Source: Micromonospora avicenniae (GTDB taxonomy: Bacteria > Actinomycetota > Actinomycetes > Mycobacteriales > Micromonosporaceae). From it: DNA of 42,595 nucleotides. The notes under the pieces are model-generated. The model saw only the letters and a list, made by a program, of their open reading frames with translations, had not been told where the DNA came from and made no database searches. The DNA is taken from NCBI RefSeq assembly GCF_900156065.1, contig NZ_FTNF01000033.1, positions 1-42,595 of the forward strand, read 5' to 3'. A program made the position numbers and the translations under genes. Shown here in pieces: positions 23,684 through 33,000 of the stretch (positions within the stretch are counted from its first letter, which is position 1; the number at the start of each line of letters is the position of its first letter).

Positions 23684-24169
23684 CTACGGCATTGTCTTGA
23701 TGAGCTTCCCATCGGCGCCGACGACGAACCACACGTCATCGACACCCTGTCCGTCGACATCCCCAGGGCCGACGTCACCGACGTAGTAGTAGAGGGGCCA
23801 GTCGCCGTAGGTGGCCTGGCTGGTTCCCTCCGCTCGATCGGTCTGCGAGAGCAGTTCTCGGCTAGCGCCCGTCCCGGTCGTAGCGGGTTCACGACTGATC
23901 AGAGCCGGCCAGGTGGCGACGCATTCGTCGGTGCAGCTGCTGGTGCGGCCCTTGTCGTTGCGGAACGCGTACAGCGTCCGGCCATTCTGATCGGTCAGGA
24001 TGGGCCCGAGGCTCGACTCCTCCACCTTGACGCGCACCGCATTCTGATCCCCGGCACCCGGGCGTCCCGCGGTGGTGGGTGCGCCCTGGCCGGCGGGGCC
24101 GGATGTGCTGCCGCATGCGGCGGTGGTGGCGATCAGAACCACTCCGAGGATGATCATCGGAGTGCGCAT
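23684..24169 (-). CDS. secreted-repeat lipoprotein (COG4315-like)
   Basis: A 161-residue lipoprotein. The signal peptide has a hydrophobic core (MIILGVVLIATTAAC) with lipobox TAAC, so C19 is the likely lipidated residue. A short Thr/Gly/Pro linker leads to two copies of the secreted repeat: LGPILTDQNGRTLYAFRNDKG with CTDECVATWPAL, then a second unit with YGDWPLYYYVGD and GVDDVWFVVGADG. Family members are periplasmic or surface proteins of unknown role, sometimes linked to heme or redox proteins. The two cysteines (CTDEC) may bond. Ribosome site AAGGAGA precedes ATG 24169. It is divergent from the CHRD gene. Confidence 0.92.
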   Translation of the reverse strand: MRTPMIILGVVLIATTAACGSTSGPAGQGAPTTAGRPGAGDQNAVRVKVEESSLGPILTDQNGRTLYAFRNDKGRTSSCTDECVATWPALISREPATTGTGASRELLSQTDRAEGTSQATYGDWPLYYYVGDVGPGDVDGQGVDDVWFVVGADGKLIKTMP

Positions 24170-24347
24170 GGGAATCTCCTTCGAGCCGTTGACGTATGGG
24201 GTCGCGGTTTACACGAGTCATCGCTTCCCGCGGTTCAATCCGTCGCGTCAGAATTGATCATGAACCGGAAGCCTCCCCGGCTCGTGTCCGCGATGAGTCG
24301 TGCCACGCAGACCCGCACGGCATCCTCTCCCCGAAAGGACACGCTCC

Positions 24348-25376
24348 ATGCGAGCTCCCCTTCTCGCTGTGTCGAGCCTGGTGCTTGGTTTGACTCTCGT
24401 CGCGGCTGCGGGCAGCCCGGTGACGGCGGCCACGCCGTCGGCCGCCACGCACGCGAGCACCGCGACATCACCGCCGGACCATGACATGGCCGACATGACG
24501 CACGGTGCGCCGAACGCCACGCCGGACAAGTCAGCCGCCATCGAACGCGCCAAACTCAAGCCGAGCTACTTCGCGGCCGAGATGAACGGCCTGAACCTCG
24601 TGCAGGCACCGGGCCAGCCGGCATTAGCTGGGCGGATCCTCGGCGACCGCGACGGCAGCGCCACCGGCCTCGTCCGGGTGCAGGGCGACCGGGTCACGTT
24701 CGCCTTCTCCTGGACGGGCATCAGCGCCCCGACGGTGGGTCACATCCACGAGGGGAGCGCCGAGGTCAACGGTCCGATCAAACTATCGCTGTTCGCCACG
24801 CCGATGCCGGACACGGCGACTGCGGCCTCCGGTGTGGTGACCGTCGACGATCGGGCCACCGCCGACGCGATCCGCGCCGATCCGAGCAACTTCTACCTCA
24901 ACCTGCACACCGAGGAGTTCCCCGCCGGCGCCGTACGCGGCCAGCTGCGCAAGCTCGCTCGGCCCGCCGACCTGCTCGGTCTGCTGAAGAACGGGGGAAT
25001 GGAGAAGGCGTTCCTCTCCGGCGACCAGGAGGTCCCGGTCGCCGACGGGCCCGCCGTCGCTGATCCGACCGGACGAGCGGTCGCCTTCGTCAAGGCCCGC
25101 AACACCCAGGTCGATTACTCGTTCGCCTGGGTAGGTATCAACCCGACTCTCGGCCACATCCACAAGGGGCGACTCGGCACCAACGGCTCTGTGGTCGTCC
25201 CGCTGTTCGGCACTGCCGTCCCCGCCACGATCGTGGCCATCTCCGGTACCGCCACCGGCCTCGACTCCACGCTCGTCAAGGACATCGCCGAGCACCCGTC
25301 GGACTACTACGCCAACCTGCACACCGCCGATCACCCCGGCGGGGCCGTACGCGGCCAGCTCTTCAACCGACGCTGA
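24348..25376 (+). CDS. secreted protein with two CHRD domains
   Basis: A 342-residue exported protein. The signal peptide spans about residues 1-28 (LLAVSSLVLGLTLVAAAG, then an AxA-type site at VTAA). Two CHRD units follow: one around 65-205 (YFAAEMNGLN, then TVGHIHEGSAEVNGP, NFYLNLHTEEFPAGAVRGQL) and one around 222-342 (AFLSGDQEVP, LGHIHKGRLGTNG, DYYANLHTADHPGGAVRGQL). CHRD domains occur in chordin and in bacterial surface proteins of unknown ligand. The HIH and LHT/H motifs could bind metal. Start ATG 24348 has GAAAGGA at a good distance. A strong hairpin terminator follows the stop. Confidence 0.92.
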   Translation: MRAPLLAVSSLVLGLTLVAAAGSPVTAATPSAATHASTATSPPDHDMADMTHGAPNATPDKSAAIERAKLKPSYFAAEMNGLNLVQAPGQPALAGRILGDRDGSATGLVRVQGDRVTFAFSWTGISAPTVGHIHEGSAEVNGPIKLSLFATPMPDTATAASGVVTVDDRATADAIRADPSNFYLNLHTEEFPAGAVRGQLRKLARPADLLGLLKNGGMEKAFLSGDQEVPVADGPAVADPTGRAVAFVKARNTQVDYSFAWVGINPTLGHIHKGRLGTNGSVVVPLFGTAVPATIVAISGTATGLDSTLVKDIAEHPSDYYANLHTADHPGGAVRGQLFNRR

Positions 25377-25403
25377 CCGTTACCGCCGGCATCAGGGCCG
25401 GAT

Positions 25404-25429
25404 GGGCCCGCGGACACCACCGCGGGCCC
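25404..25429 (+). terminator. intrinsic-type terminator after the CHRD gene
   Basis: GGGCCCGCGG (25404-25413) and CCGCGGGCCC (25420-25429) form a perfect 10-base-pair stem with a 6-base loop, 28 bases after the stop codon. The downstream tract is only mildly T-rich, as is usual in high-GC actinomycetes. Confidence 0.75.
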
Positions 25430-25853
25430 GTCCGCTTCCTGAATCCGTCCGACAGTCCGGCAAGACGGCGCCTGCAACACATCAGGCGACGCGCCCGCGA
25501 TCTGCTCGCACAGCAGTTCAACAGGGCGCACGCTCTCATATGCGGCCATCGCGCCGCACTATCGTTCGGCCTGGCCGTCTCGAAGGATCGCGCTGTGGCC
25601 GTCCCTCATCTACGCGACCCGTTCATCAGGGCAAGTGGTACGTCACTTCCACGAACGCAGCCAGCAGCCGCGGACCTCGTCGCCGGACGCCACGAGGGCT
25701 AGCAGCTTCGCCGGACGGAGACAGGTCGTCCGGCCGGTAGGGCGCTGCACCTGGTCCCCGTCCGGCGAAGTCTGACACCGGTGCCGCCCGAGCGTGGTAG
25801 TCGGTGGCGGAGTCAACGTTGGCCACCCCGCCTGGGTCTCGCGGACCACGGCC
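25430..25853. other. gene-free stretch with a 13-base inverted repeat
   Basis: No convincing gene in either strand. The one structure seen is CTTCGCCGGACGG (25706-25718) inverted as CCGTCCGGCGAAG (25758-25770), 39 bases apart, with a third partial copy (GTCCGGCCGG) between the arms. It may act as a bidirectional terminator between the CHRD and sortase genes, or be a mobile-element relic. Confidence 0.4.
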
Positions 25854-26666
25854 TCAGCTGGCAGGGGTGGGGGCTAGAGTCGCGAACACCACAATGTTGT
25901 CCTTGTACGACCGCGCTGCCTTGTCGTAGTCACCGCCACAGGTGATCACGCGCAGCTGCGCCTTGCCGGTGTGGCCGTAGACCAGCTCCAGCGGGAGCTG
26001 CTTCTTCGGGTAGCGGGCCACCCCGTCGACGATGAATCGGGCCTTCTTGCCGTCTGCGCGGAGCACTTCGATGGTGTCCTTCGGCTTCAGCTCGCCCAAG
26101 CGGAAGAAGACTGCCCGACCGGTGGCGCGTGAGTCGACGTGGCCCACCACCACTGCGGTCCCGACCTCGCCGGGGCTTGGTCCCAGCTTGTACCACCCGG
26201 CCGTCTTGGGCTGGTTCAACGGCGGGACCGCGATCTGCTGGTTCTTGTCCAGCCCGACCTGAGCCGTCGGCGCGTCAACGCCGATTCGCGGGATCTTGAT
26301 GCGGGTGGGTTGCGATCGCGGCATCCCGGCCAACGTCTGCAGGCCGCGAACACTGCGCGCCTCGCCTTGAGTCGTCCCGGTGGTCGGCGACGCTTTGGCT
26401 TTGCTCGGCTTCGGCTTCGCCGTCGCCGTCGCCGTAGGAGTCGGGGTCGGTGTGGTGGGATCGTCCGCCGACGGTGACGGCAGGGATGGCGGTGCGGCGG
26501 CGAGGTCGGGCTGTGGCGGCCGGACGGGATCGGGAGCCATGGCCGCGAGCCCGATCAATCCTGCTCCGCCGAGCGTGACAAGGACGACCAGGAAGATGCC
26601 AGCGGCACGCCACGGGAATCCGTGGCGGCCGCTGGCGCTCCTGGCCGCCTTAGGCGACAGTGCCAT
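25854..26666 (-). CDS. class F sortase
   Basis: A 270-residue membrane-anchored transpeptidase that joins sorting-signal proteins to the cell surface. A single N-terminal transmembrane helix (about 15-40, AAGIFLVVLVTLGGAGLIGL) is followed by a Pro/Thr/Lys-rich linker of about 80 residues and the sortase barrel. Catalytic residues: histidine in VVVGHVDS, cysteine in LRVITCGGDYD, and an arginine in AARSYKDN. This pattern and length are those of the actinobacterial class F. Start ATG 26666 lies inside the last codons of the LPKTA gene (17-base overlap), and 14 further upstream codons are open but are shared with that gene. The overlap strongly suggests a dedicated enzyme-substrate pair. Confidence 0.93.
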   Translation of the reverse strand: MALSPKAARSASGRHGFPWRAAGIFLVVLVTLGGAGLIGLAAMAPDPVRPPQPDLAAAPPSLPSPSADDPTTPTPTPTATATAKPKPSKAKASPTTGTTQGEARSVRGLQTLAGMPRSQPTRIKIPRIGVDAPTAQVGLDKNQQIAVPPLNQPKTAGWYKLGPSPGEVGTAVVVGHVDSRATGRAVFFRLGELKPKDTIEVLRADGKKARFIVDGVARYPKKQLPLELVYGHTGKAQLRVITCGGDYDKAARSYKDNIVVFATLAPTPAS

Positions 26667-27321
26667 TGGCGGACCGCCGACGCAGCAGCGCGAGGCCGCC
26701 GAGCGCACCCACGCCCATCATGCTGGCACCGATCGCCGTCAGGGCACCGGTGTTGGTGTCGGAGAGCGAGCCACCGTCACCGGCCGCGACGGCGGCCGTC
26801 TTCGGCAACACCCAGGCTCCGTCCGGACCCGCGTACGCGCCGGCAGGCGCCGGGGCGCCGCTGACCGGGGAACCAGCCTCGCCGAGATTGGCCTGGACCA
26901 TCTCGAGGAGGTCGCTGAGCAGGTTGGTCTTCACATCCACGTCCACGTCGATGTCACGGATGCAGACGACGACGGTGTTGGGCAGAGGTCCGATGGAGTT
27001 CGACGCCGCCTGCTGTGCGTGCAGGTTGAACGAGACGATGCTGTTCCTGATGGTGTTGTCCTTGATGATGTTGACGATGTTCTGCTCGTTGATCTGCTCG
27101 GTGGTCGCGCAGGTGACCCCGTTACCCTCCTTGTCCTTCAGGTCGAACGTCTTGGGCTTCTCGTCTGACCTCTTCCGCGACTCCTGCCCCTGGCTCGAGG
27201 CCTTGGGCTCACTGGGTTCTTCATTGGCCGCGGCGAGCGCGGTGGCGGGCGCGGCGAGCAACAGGGCAGCACTGCCCAGCACCACCCCGCCGGCGAGCTT
27301 GGTCAAGAACCTCGTCGACAT
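26650..27321 (-). CDS. LPKTA cell-surface protein, probable sortase substrate
   Basis: A 223-residue exported protein. The signal peptide spans about 1-30 (LAGGVVLGSAALLLAAPATALA). The mature part is charged (Glu/Lys/Ser-rich), then has NIVNIIKDNTIRNSIVSFNL and a strand with VVVCIRDIDVDVDV. The C-terminus has the sorting layout: LPKTA, a Gly/Ser/Ala spacer of about 20 residues, a hydrophobic helix (TAIGASMMGVGALGGLALL) and the tail RRRSANGTVA. The final residue of the pentapeptide is Ala rather than Gly, and the spacer before the helix is long, which may reflect class F preference. Start ATG 27321 has AAGGAG at 8 bases; GTG 27330 is too close to it. The two cysteines may form a disulfide. No known adhesin domain is recognised. 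Confidence 0.88.
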   Translation of the reverse strand: MSTRFLTKLAGGVVLGSAALLLAAPATALAAANEEPSEPKASSQGQESRKRSDEKPKTFDLKDKEGNGVTCATTEQINEQNIVNIIKDNTIRNSIVSFNLHAQQAASNSIGPLPNTVVVCIRDIDVDVDVKTNLLSDLLEMVQANLGEAGSPVSGAPAPAGAYAGPDGAWVLPKTAAVAAGDGGSLSDTNTGALTAIGASMMGVGALGGLALLRRRSANGTVA

Positions 27322-27368
27322 GTTCCTCACTCCTTCTGGTCGGGCTCAGTGCGATGAGCCATGTCGAA

Positions 27369-27392
27369 CGTTAGGCGGATTCATGCCTAACG
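27369..27392. promoter_or_regulatory. operator-like palindrome upstream of the LPKTA/sortase operon
   Basis: CGTTAGGC (27369-27376) and GCCTAACG (27385-27392) are perfect 8-base inverted arms around 8 bases, 48 bases upstream of the LPKTA gene start. Position and symmetry suit a dimeric repressor or activator site; no regulator gene lies beside it. Confidence 0.5.
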
Positions 27393-27737
27393 AGAGGAAC
27401 TTCCGGATTCCGTAACATTCAGCCCGCGTTATGCCACAAGAAGTTAATTCGCATCTTCTGTCCAGTAGTGGGCGCTATGTCCACCCGGCTCTGGTAGCAG
27501 CTCGCTGTTGACGACTGGCGCTGCCAGGTACGGGATCGCGGTGGCCCGAACCGATGACGGTCAGTGAACCCCGCCCCCGGCCGCTCGTCCGAACGACAGG
27601 GGCAGGAAGTCATACCGGGCCGGGCGACCGAGGGGCACCGGCTTGGGGACGATCAAAAAGGTAATGGGCTGGACGTCCTGCGACGACCCCACGAGGAGAT
27701 CTTCCAGCACCGCCCAGCCCCGTGATCTACCTGGCGG
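27393..27737. other. gene-free stretch
   Basis: About 345 bases between the sortase operon control region and a degraded gene. Open frames here have no family signature and no ribosome site. Nothing else is seen. Confidence 0.4.
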
Positions 27738-27963
27738 TCAGCCGCGCATCAGGGCGACGACCCGGGCGAGTTCGTCTGGAGTGACGCGGGCGCCGAGGAG
27801 GATCGCGGTGCCGCCGAAGTTCCACTTCGGACCTGGTCGATGTCTTGGCCGGCCGCCCGCAGGTGCTCCTCAACGGCCCAGTACCAGTCGACCCGTTCGG
27901 CCAACGCGGCCCGCTCCGGTGAGTTCGGTCGGGATCTCGCACAAGACGATGAAGCGCGGTCAT
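27738..27963 (-). pseudogene. small frameshifted gene of unknown function
   Basis: Starting near ATG 27963, sensible protein is found in three successive frames: RFIVLCEIPTELTG, then ERAALAERVDWYWAVEEHLR and AAGQDIDQ, then KWNFGGTAILLGARVTPDEL ending in VALMRG and a stop at 27738. At least two small indels are needed to join them into one product of about 75 residues. The ATG overlaps the stop of the upstream reductase fragment (ATGA), so the two were once a coupled pair. I do not recognise the family. Confidence 0.5.
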
Positions 27964-28421
27964 CGTGCGGCCCTCCGACAGCGGGTGAGGACGGCTGCGC
28001 CGATCTGTGCGGCCGACAGGCACTCCAGGTCGAGCTGGGGGCCGTCGGTGGGGAAGACCCGTCGACCGGTGCCGAGGACGGTGGGGAAAGTCAGCAGCCG
28101 GTACTCCTCGACCAGGTCCGCGGCCATCAGCTGGCGGACCACGCTCAGGCTCCCGGTGACGACCACGTCGCGCCGCTCGCGCTTGACCGCGTCGACCAGG
28201 TCGCCGTCAAGGACCTGCGACTTGGCCCATACCGGCGTGTCGGTGTCGGTCAGGGTGCGGGAAACCACCGCGTCGCGGCGGCTCTTGGGTGAGCGGCCAG
28301 CACGATCCCTGGCCCCCGGCAGTACTGTCGTCGCAGCGGTCCTGGCGGATCGGTGGGTCGCCGTGGGTGCGACCGATCCCAGGCTCCGACCATGCCGTGC
28401 CGTAAAGACGGGCATCGGCAA
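27960..28421 (-). pseudogene. dihydrofolate-reductase-family (RibD C-terminal) fragment
   Basis: The C-terminal 95 residues read VVSRTLTDTDTPVWAKSQVL, VVVTGSLSVVRQLMAADLV, EYRLLTFPTVLGTGRRVF: the second half of a DHFR/RibD-like reductase (the usual GS-x-VRQL-AADLVDE block). The N-terminal half, with the NADPH-binding start and the catalytic front, is absent; upstream residues of the frame are Arg/Thr-rich noise. It is therefore a 5'-truncated remnant. Homologous coding sequence begins near 28270. Confidence 0.6.
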
Positions 28422-28514
28422 CGGTGCTGTGTCCGACTCACCTCACTCGGCGGGATTACAGCGGTGACCGTGGCGGCGTCATCACCAGCGCCGGCCCCGC
28501 CGCCCCCGGCGGTG

Positions 28515-29093
28515 TCAGCGCTGCGTGCGGTCGTCGATCTCCGTGCCGGACTCGCCTGGCCGGGCGCCGATCGCCTCCTCGGCGGCCCGGCCGCCGGTGC
28601 TCTCGTCACCCAGGTCCAGACTGCTGTGGGGCAGGCCCGACAGCCCGGCCAGGTCCTGGTCCTCACCCTGCACGCCCCGCGCGTCCTGGGCGCGGTCGTC
28701 GACCACCGTCTCGCCCCGCCGGGCCCCGATCGCCTCCTCGGCGGCCCGGCCGCCGGTGCTCTCGTCACCCAGGTCCAGACTGCTGCGGGGCAGGCCGGAC
28801 AACCCGGCCGGATCCTGTGTGGGTTGGTCGACGGCGGCGGCCGTCTGCGCACCCGACCCGCCGGCCGACTCGCGGCGTCCGACGCCCTCGCCGCGGTACG
28901 TGCTCGAGGTCGGCGCACCGCCCTGCTCGGCCAGGTTGGTGTCGGCCGGCCCGCCGTCCGGCTCGGCCAGTCCGGCCCGGCGCAACATCTCGACCAGCTC
29001 GTCGTGCGGCATCCGGTCCGTGTCCGGCATTCCCGCTGCGCGCGCGATCGACCGCAAGGTCTTGAGGTCCTGATCCGCGAAGGTTTCGGCCAT
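28515..29093 (-). CDS. Rho-N-like small-domain protein with an internal duplication
   Basis: A 192-residue hydrophilic protein. Residues 1-40 (DLKTLRSIARAAGMPDTDRM, then DELVEMLRRAGL) look like a SAP/Rho-N-type three-helix unit. The rest is low-complexity and acidic and contains two nearly identical copies of a 33-residue unit (LSGLP-SSLDLGDESTGGRAA then EEAIGAR-GE) about 53 residues apart. No signal peptide. The two repeats match at DNA level (listed separately), so unequal recombination could change copy number. Function unknown; such proteins occur as stress-related small proteins in actinomycetes, but this is not shown here. Confidence 0.7.
   Translation of the reverse strand: MAETFADQDLKTLRSIARAAGMPDTDRMPHDELVEMLRRAGLAEPDGGPADTNLAEQGGAPTSSTYRGEGVGRRESAGGSGAQTAAAVDQPTQDPAGLSGLPRSSLDLGDESTGGRAAEEAIGARRGETVVDDRAQDARGVQGEDQDLAGLSGLPHSSLDLGDESTGGRAAEEAIGARPGESGTEIDDRTQR
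28571..28804. repeat. direct repeat, two copies of about 74 bases
   Basis: Bases 28571-28644 recur at 28731-28804 with only a few mismatches (starting CTCCTCGGCGGCCCGGCC), 160 bases apart. Both lie in one frame of the Rho-N-like gene and encode the duplicated acidic unit. Confidence 0.8.
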
Positions 29094-29152
29094 GCCGCTG
29101 GCTTCCCTCGTGCCGGGGACGGAAACCCCGGATCAGGCCAGCGCCGCCGATG

Positions 29153-29356
29153 TCACTCCTCGTCCTGTTTCTCCATCCCGCCGGTGGCCTGGTAGTGCCA
29201 GCCGTCGCCGGCCGAACGAACCTTGCGGTACTGCACGTACCAGGTCCCGTCGCGCGTCTCGTGGGTGAAATCCACGAGGTCGCCGGGACCGTCGGGCAGC
29301 TCGCGCTGCACACCGTCGAGCGGCCCGCCGTGCAGGTGCGCCACTGAAGCCTCCAT
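29153..29356 (-). CDS. small conserved-type hypothetical protein
   Basis: A 67-residue protein (from ATG 29356; a longer start at 29389 is open). Pattern: VAHLHGGPLDGVQRELPDGP, then TWYVQYRKV and DGWHYQATGG. The HGGPLDG start followed by a Y-rich core is a recurring layout in small actinobacterial proteins, all of unknown role. It sits 60 bases before the Rho-N-like gene and could be cotranscribed. Confidence 0.6.
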   Translation of the reverse strand: MEASVAHLHGGPLDGVQRELPDGPGDLVDFTHETRDGTWYVQYRKVRSAGDGWHYQATGGMEKQDEE

Positions 29357-29446
29357 GCCCAGCGGGCTACCCGTGTGGCCGCCGGCCATGCCCGATACGG
29401 CGCGGTTTCGCCCACGCCAGCGCGACGGGGCCGCCGGAACCGGACC

Positions 29447-29862
29447 CTATTTTGCAGAATGTCGGCGACAGTCGAGCGCGCGAGCGCCGCCCGGAAGGTG
29501 TCGGTCGCCTCGTCGTACAGGTCGGTGAGCACCGGCCGGATTCCGCGTCCGACCGGGCACTCCAGGTTCGGTCTGCCGTGGTCCAGGGCCAGCAGCGGCT
29601 CCGGTGAGACGGCCAGCCAGACGTCCAGCAACGTGATCTCCGTCGCCGACCGCGCGAGGGAGTAGCCGGCGCCGTTGCCGCGGCGTGCCCGCACCAGGCC
29701 GGCCCGCTGCAGGTCACCGAGGCTGCGTCGGACGATGACCGCGTTCGTGTTGATGCTGGCGGCCACCTCCTCGGAGGTGAGCACCTCACGACCGCGCCGC
29801 CTGGCCAGTTCCATCCAGGCCAGGGCATGAGCCGCGATCGTTATCCCGCTGTTGGCCGCCAC
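29447..29862 (-). CDS. Rrf2-family transcriptional regulator, 3' end uncertain
   Basis: Winged-helix regulator starting at GTG 29862: ITIAAHALAWMELARRRG, LTSEEVAASINTNAVIVRR, then LQRAGLVRARRGNGAGYSLA and ITLLDVWLAVSP, the classical Rrf2 fold over 140 residues. A CPVGRGI segment has one cysteine only, so a complete Fe-S site is not evident. The in-frame stop does not come at the usual length: the frame stays open to 28765, crossing the two downstream genes in a different frame. A TAG in the neighbouring frame at 29447-29449, right at the normal Rrf2 length, suggests a one-base indel in the last codons; the end given is that stop. Divergent from the discoidin-domain gene. Confidence 0.65.
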
Positions 29863-29980
29863 CCCGGCAGTCTCGCCGCCCGTGTGGCAAAAGCAGCCAT
29901 CACCGTTACGTTCGGCGGCCGTCGCGCGCCAAGCCCGGGTGTCCGTGGCGTCGAGCACGCGGTTAAGGGGTTCGCGCCCC

Positions 29981-30032
29981 TTGACATCCGGAGAAGATCA
30001 TCGGAGCCTCTGGGGGCTGAGACAACGTTGTC
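29981..30032 (+). promoter_or_regulatory. promoter region with LacI-type operator
   Basis: TTGACA (29981-29986) is a consensus -35 box, though no good -10 lies at 17 bases. It overlaps the arm of a small hairpin, AAGGGG/CCCCTT (29965-29982). Downstream, GACAACGTTGTC (30021-30032) is a perfect 12-base palindrome with the central CG of LacI-family operators, 22 bases before ATG 30055. This points to repression of the next gene by a LacI-type sugar regulator encoded elsewhere. Confidence 0.6.
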
Positions 30033-30054
30033 AACGGGGAAGCGAGGCCATCCC

Positions 30055-33000
30055 ATGTCCGATTTCGCGTTGAGCCGCAGGCGGCTCCTCATCCTTGCCG
30101 GTGCCATCGGCAGCGGCCTCGCCATCGCCTCGCCCGCCGGCAGCGCCCAGGCCGCGCCGCTCGCGCCCACGTCGCCGGTCGCGGCCACCGACCCGGTCGC
30201 CGCCACCTACCACGCACTGCTGCTCGCCCACACGCGATGGTCGGAGCAGCAGTGGGATCCGGCGCTCAACGCCTACCGTCTCGCGGACTTCCGCTTCGCG
30301 GTCGTCCTCGGCAACGCGGTCCTGCTCACCGCGCCCGGATACGACGCGGCAGCCGCTGGCGTCGACCGGGACACCCTGCACAGCCGCACCGTCGCCACCA
30401 TCCGACGGTACGCGGCCACCAACCGCCTCGCCGGCGGCACCGAGTGGGGCCAGCAACTCTTCTGGGACAGCACCTTCGAGCTCTACTTCATCCTGGCCGC
30501 CCGGCTGCTCTGGGCCGACCTGGACGAGGCGACCCGCACCAACGTCGACCGCATCGCCCGCGGACAGGCCGCGTACGCCTCCGACCTGGGCACGGGTGAC
30601 GACCCGCTCAGTGGCGACTGGACGCCGAACGGCCTGACCGGTGGCTGGATCGGTGACACCAAGCTCGAAGAGATGGGCGTCTACGCCCAGGCGATCGCGC
30701 CCGGCCTGGCCTGGGCGGCGGACGACGACCGCGCCGCCGGGTGGCGCGAGCGGTTCCTCACGTGGACGATCAACGCGACCGGACTTCCCCCCGCCGACCG
30801 CGCCAGCCACGCCGTCGTCGACGGGCGGACGGTCGCGCAGTGGAACACCGCCCACAACATCCACGACTCCTTCCTGGTCGAGAACCACGGCTCCTTCGGG
30901 CCGCACTACCAGGAAGAGCTCTGGCGTACGGCGGGCCGCACCGCAGCGCACTTCCTGACCGCCGGCCAACCACTCCCCGAGGCGCTCACCCGGCAACCCA
31001 ACGGGGCTGAGCTGTGGCGGACCATGCGACTGATGGCCAGCGACGCCGGCGAACCGTTCATGCCGATGGTCGCGGACCGCTACCACCTGTACGGCCGCGA
31101 CGTCCTGCCGCTGGCCTTCCTCGCGCAGGTCCAGGGTGACCGGCACGCGGCCCGGGCCGAGGCGGACCTGGCCGACCGGCTCATGCCCTACCTGAACTAC
31201 CCGCCCGAGGACCGACTTACCAAGTTCAGCGGCGAACCGAAGTACGAGCCGGAGGCGCGGGCCGAGGTCGCGATCAGTTATCTCTTCCACGCCTGGCGGG
31301 CCGCCAACGGCGGTGTCGTCCAGCCGGTCGACAGCACCACGTTCTTCACCGCGGCCGCCGGCACGAGGGACTTCGGGGAGCAGGCCGGCCTGACCGCCCA
31401 GCAGACCGCGACCGCCTTCGCCGCGGCGGTCAGCAAGACCGGCTTCGTGTCGTTCCTGTGGGCCCCCGCCCACGACAACTGGCTGTTCGACACGCGGGCC
31501 GCGTCGCTGCTGCCGAGGCAGTCCGCGCCCGTCCTCGGCCGCACCTCCGCCGCGTACACCGTGGCGCGCGACGGTGTCGACGCCACCGCCACCGTCCTGC
31601 GGGTCGCCGGCGGCACCGCCGGATACGCCACGCTCCCCACCGGCACGGTCGTGTACGCCACCACCGGCATCGCGGAAGACGAGGGCGTCCTCACGCTGTT
31701 CAACCTGGACATGCCCGGCGTACCCGGGCTCACCGGCACCCGCACCTTCACCGGCGAGCAGGGGTCCGTCACCCTGGCCGGACAATCGGGCCTCGGCGAC
31801 GGCGGGACCGACCAGGTCAACCTCCCGCCCCGGTCAGCCCGGTGGGTGCGGATGCTCGGCCAGGCCCCCGCCACCCAGTACGGCTACTCGCTGTTCGCGC
31901 TCGCCGTGCTCGACGCCCGCGGCGTCGACCTCGCCACCGGCCGACCCACCACCGCCTCGTCGGCCGACCCGGCCTACCCCGCACGAAACGCCACCGATGG
32001 CAACACCGGAACCCGCTGGGCGGTGGCTCGCGAGGAGCGCGCCCGCCCGGACAGTTGGCTCGCCGTCGACCTCGGCGCGCCGACGGACATCAGCGGCGTA
32101 CGCCTGGACTGGGAGGCCGCCTACGGCACCCGGTACGTCATCCAGACCTCGCTCGACGGCGTCACCTGGAGCGACGCGGCGGTGGTGCCGGACCGCCCGA
32201 CCATCGCCGGCTCCTGGCTGGACGTCGACGGGCGTGCCGGCCTGGTGGTCCACAACGGCCAGAACCCGATCACGGTGACCGGCACCAACGTCACCCTCTC
32301 CAGCGGACCGGCCGCCGGCAGCACCCGGCTGATCGTCGAGGGGTACGCGGACGCGAACCACTCGGCCCTGGCCGCGGCGGCGTCCCGTGCACTGCCGAGC
32401 GGCGGGCCGGAGGCGTTGCGGGTCAGCGACGCGGACGGATACCTCAGCATGTTCAACCTGTCCGACGAGGACATCACGACGGCCACCGTCACGCTCCCGC
32501 AGCCCACGACGCCGCGCCTGTACCGCGGGAGCCAGGTCACCGGATCCGGCACCACCGACTACCAGGTCGACCTCGCCGCCGCCACCGCCCGCGTCGAGCC
32601 ACCCCGGTTCACCGCGACCCCGGTAGCGCCCGCGAGGGCGGTCCCCGCCGGCACCCGGTTCGACGTCACCGACTCCCACCACCTCACGATCACCGCACCC
32701 GCCGGCGACATCGTGTCGGTACAGGTGGAGTGCGCCGCCAGCGGTGCCACCCGTCGGGTGACCGTACCCGCTGGTCGTAGCCGCGACGTGGAGTTCGCCG
32801 GTGCGCCGGTGACGCCGACCAGCGACCTCGCCCGGTCCCGGACGACCTACCCGACGTCGCCGCTGCCGGCTGGCATGACCGACCCGTCGGCGGCCGTCGA
32901 CGGCGACCCGGGTACCTCCTGGGAGCCCGGTCCGACCGGCCGGATGGTGATCGACCTCGGAACGCGCCAGGACCTCGCCTCGCTCCACCTGACCTGGACC

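Noticed and set aside
29965..29982. AAGGGG/CCCCTT hairpin as a terminator
   Set aside because: It overlaps a consensus -35 box in a divergent promoter region and has no gene ending into it.
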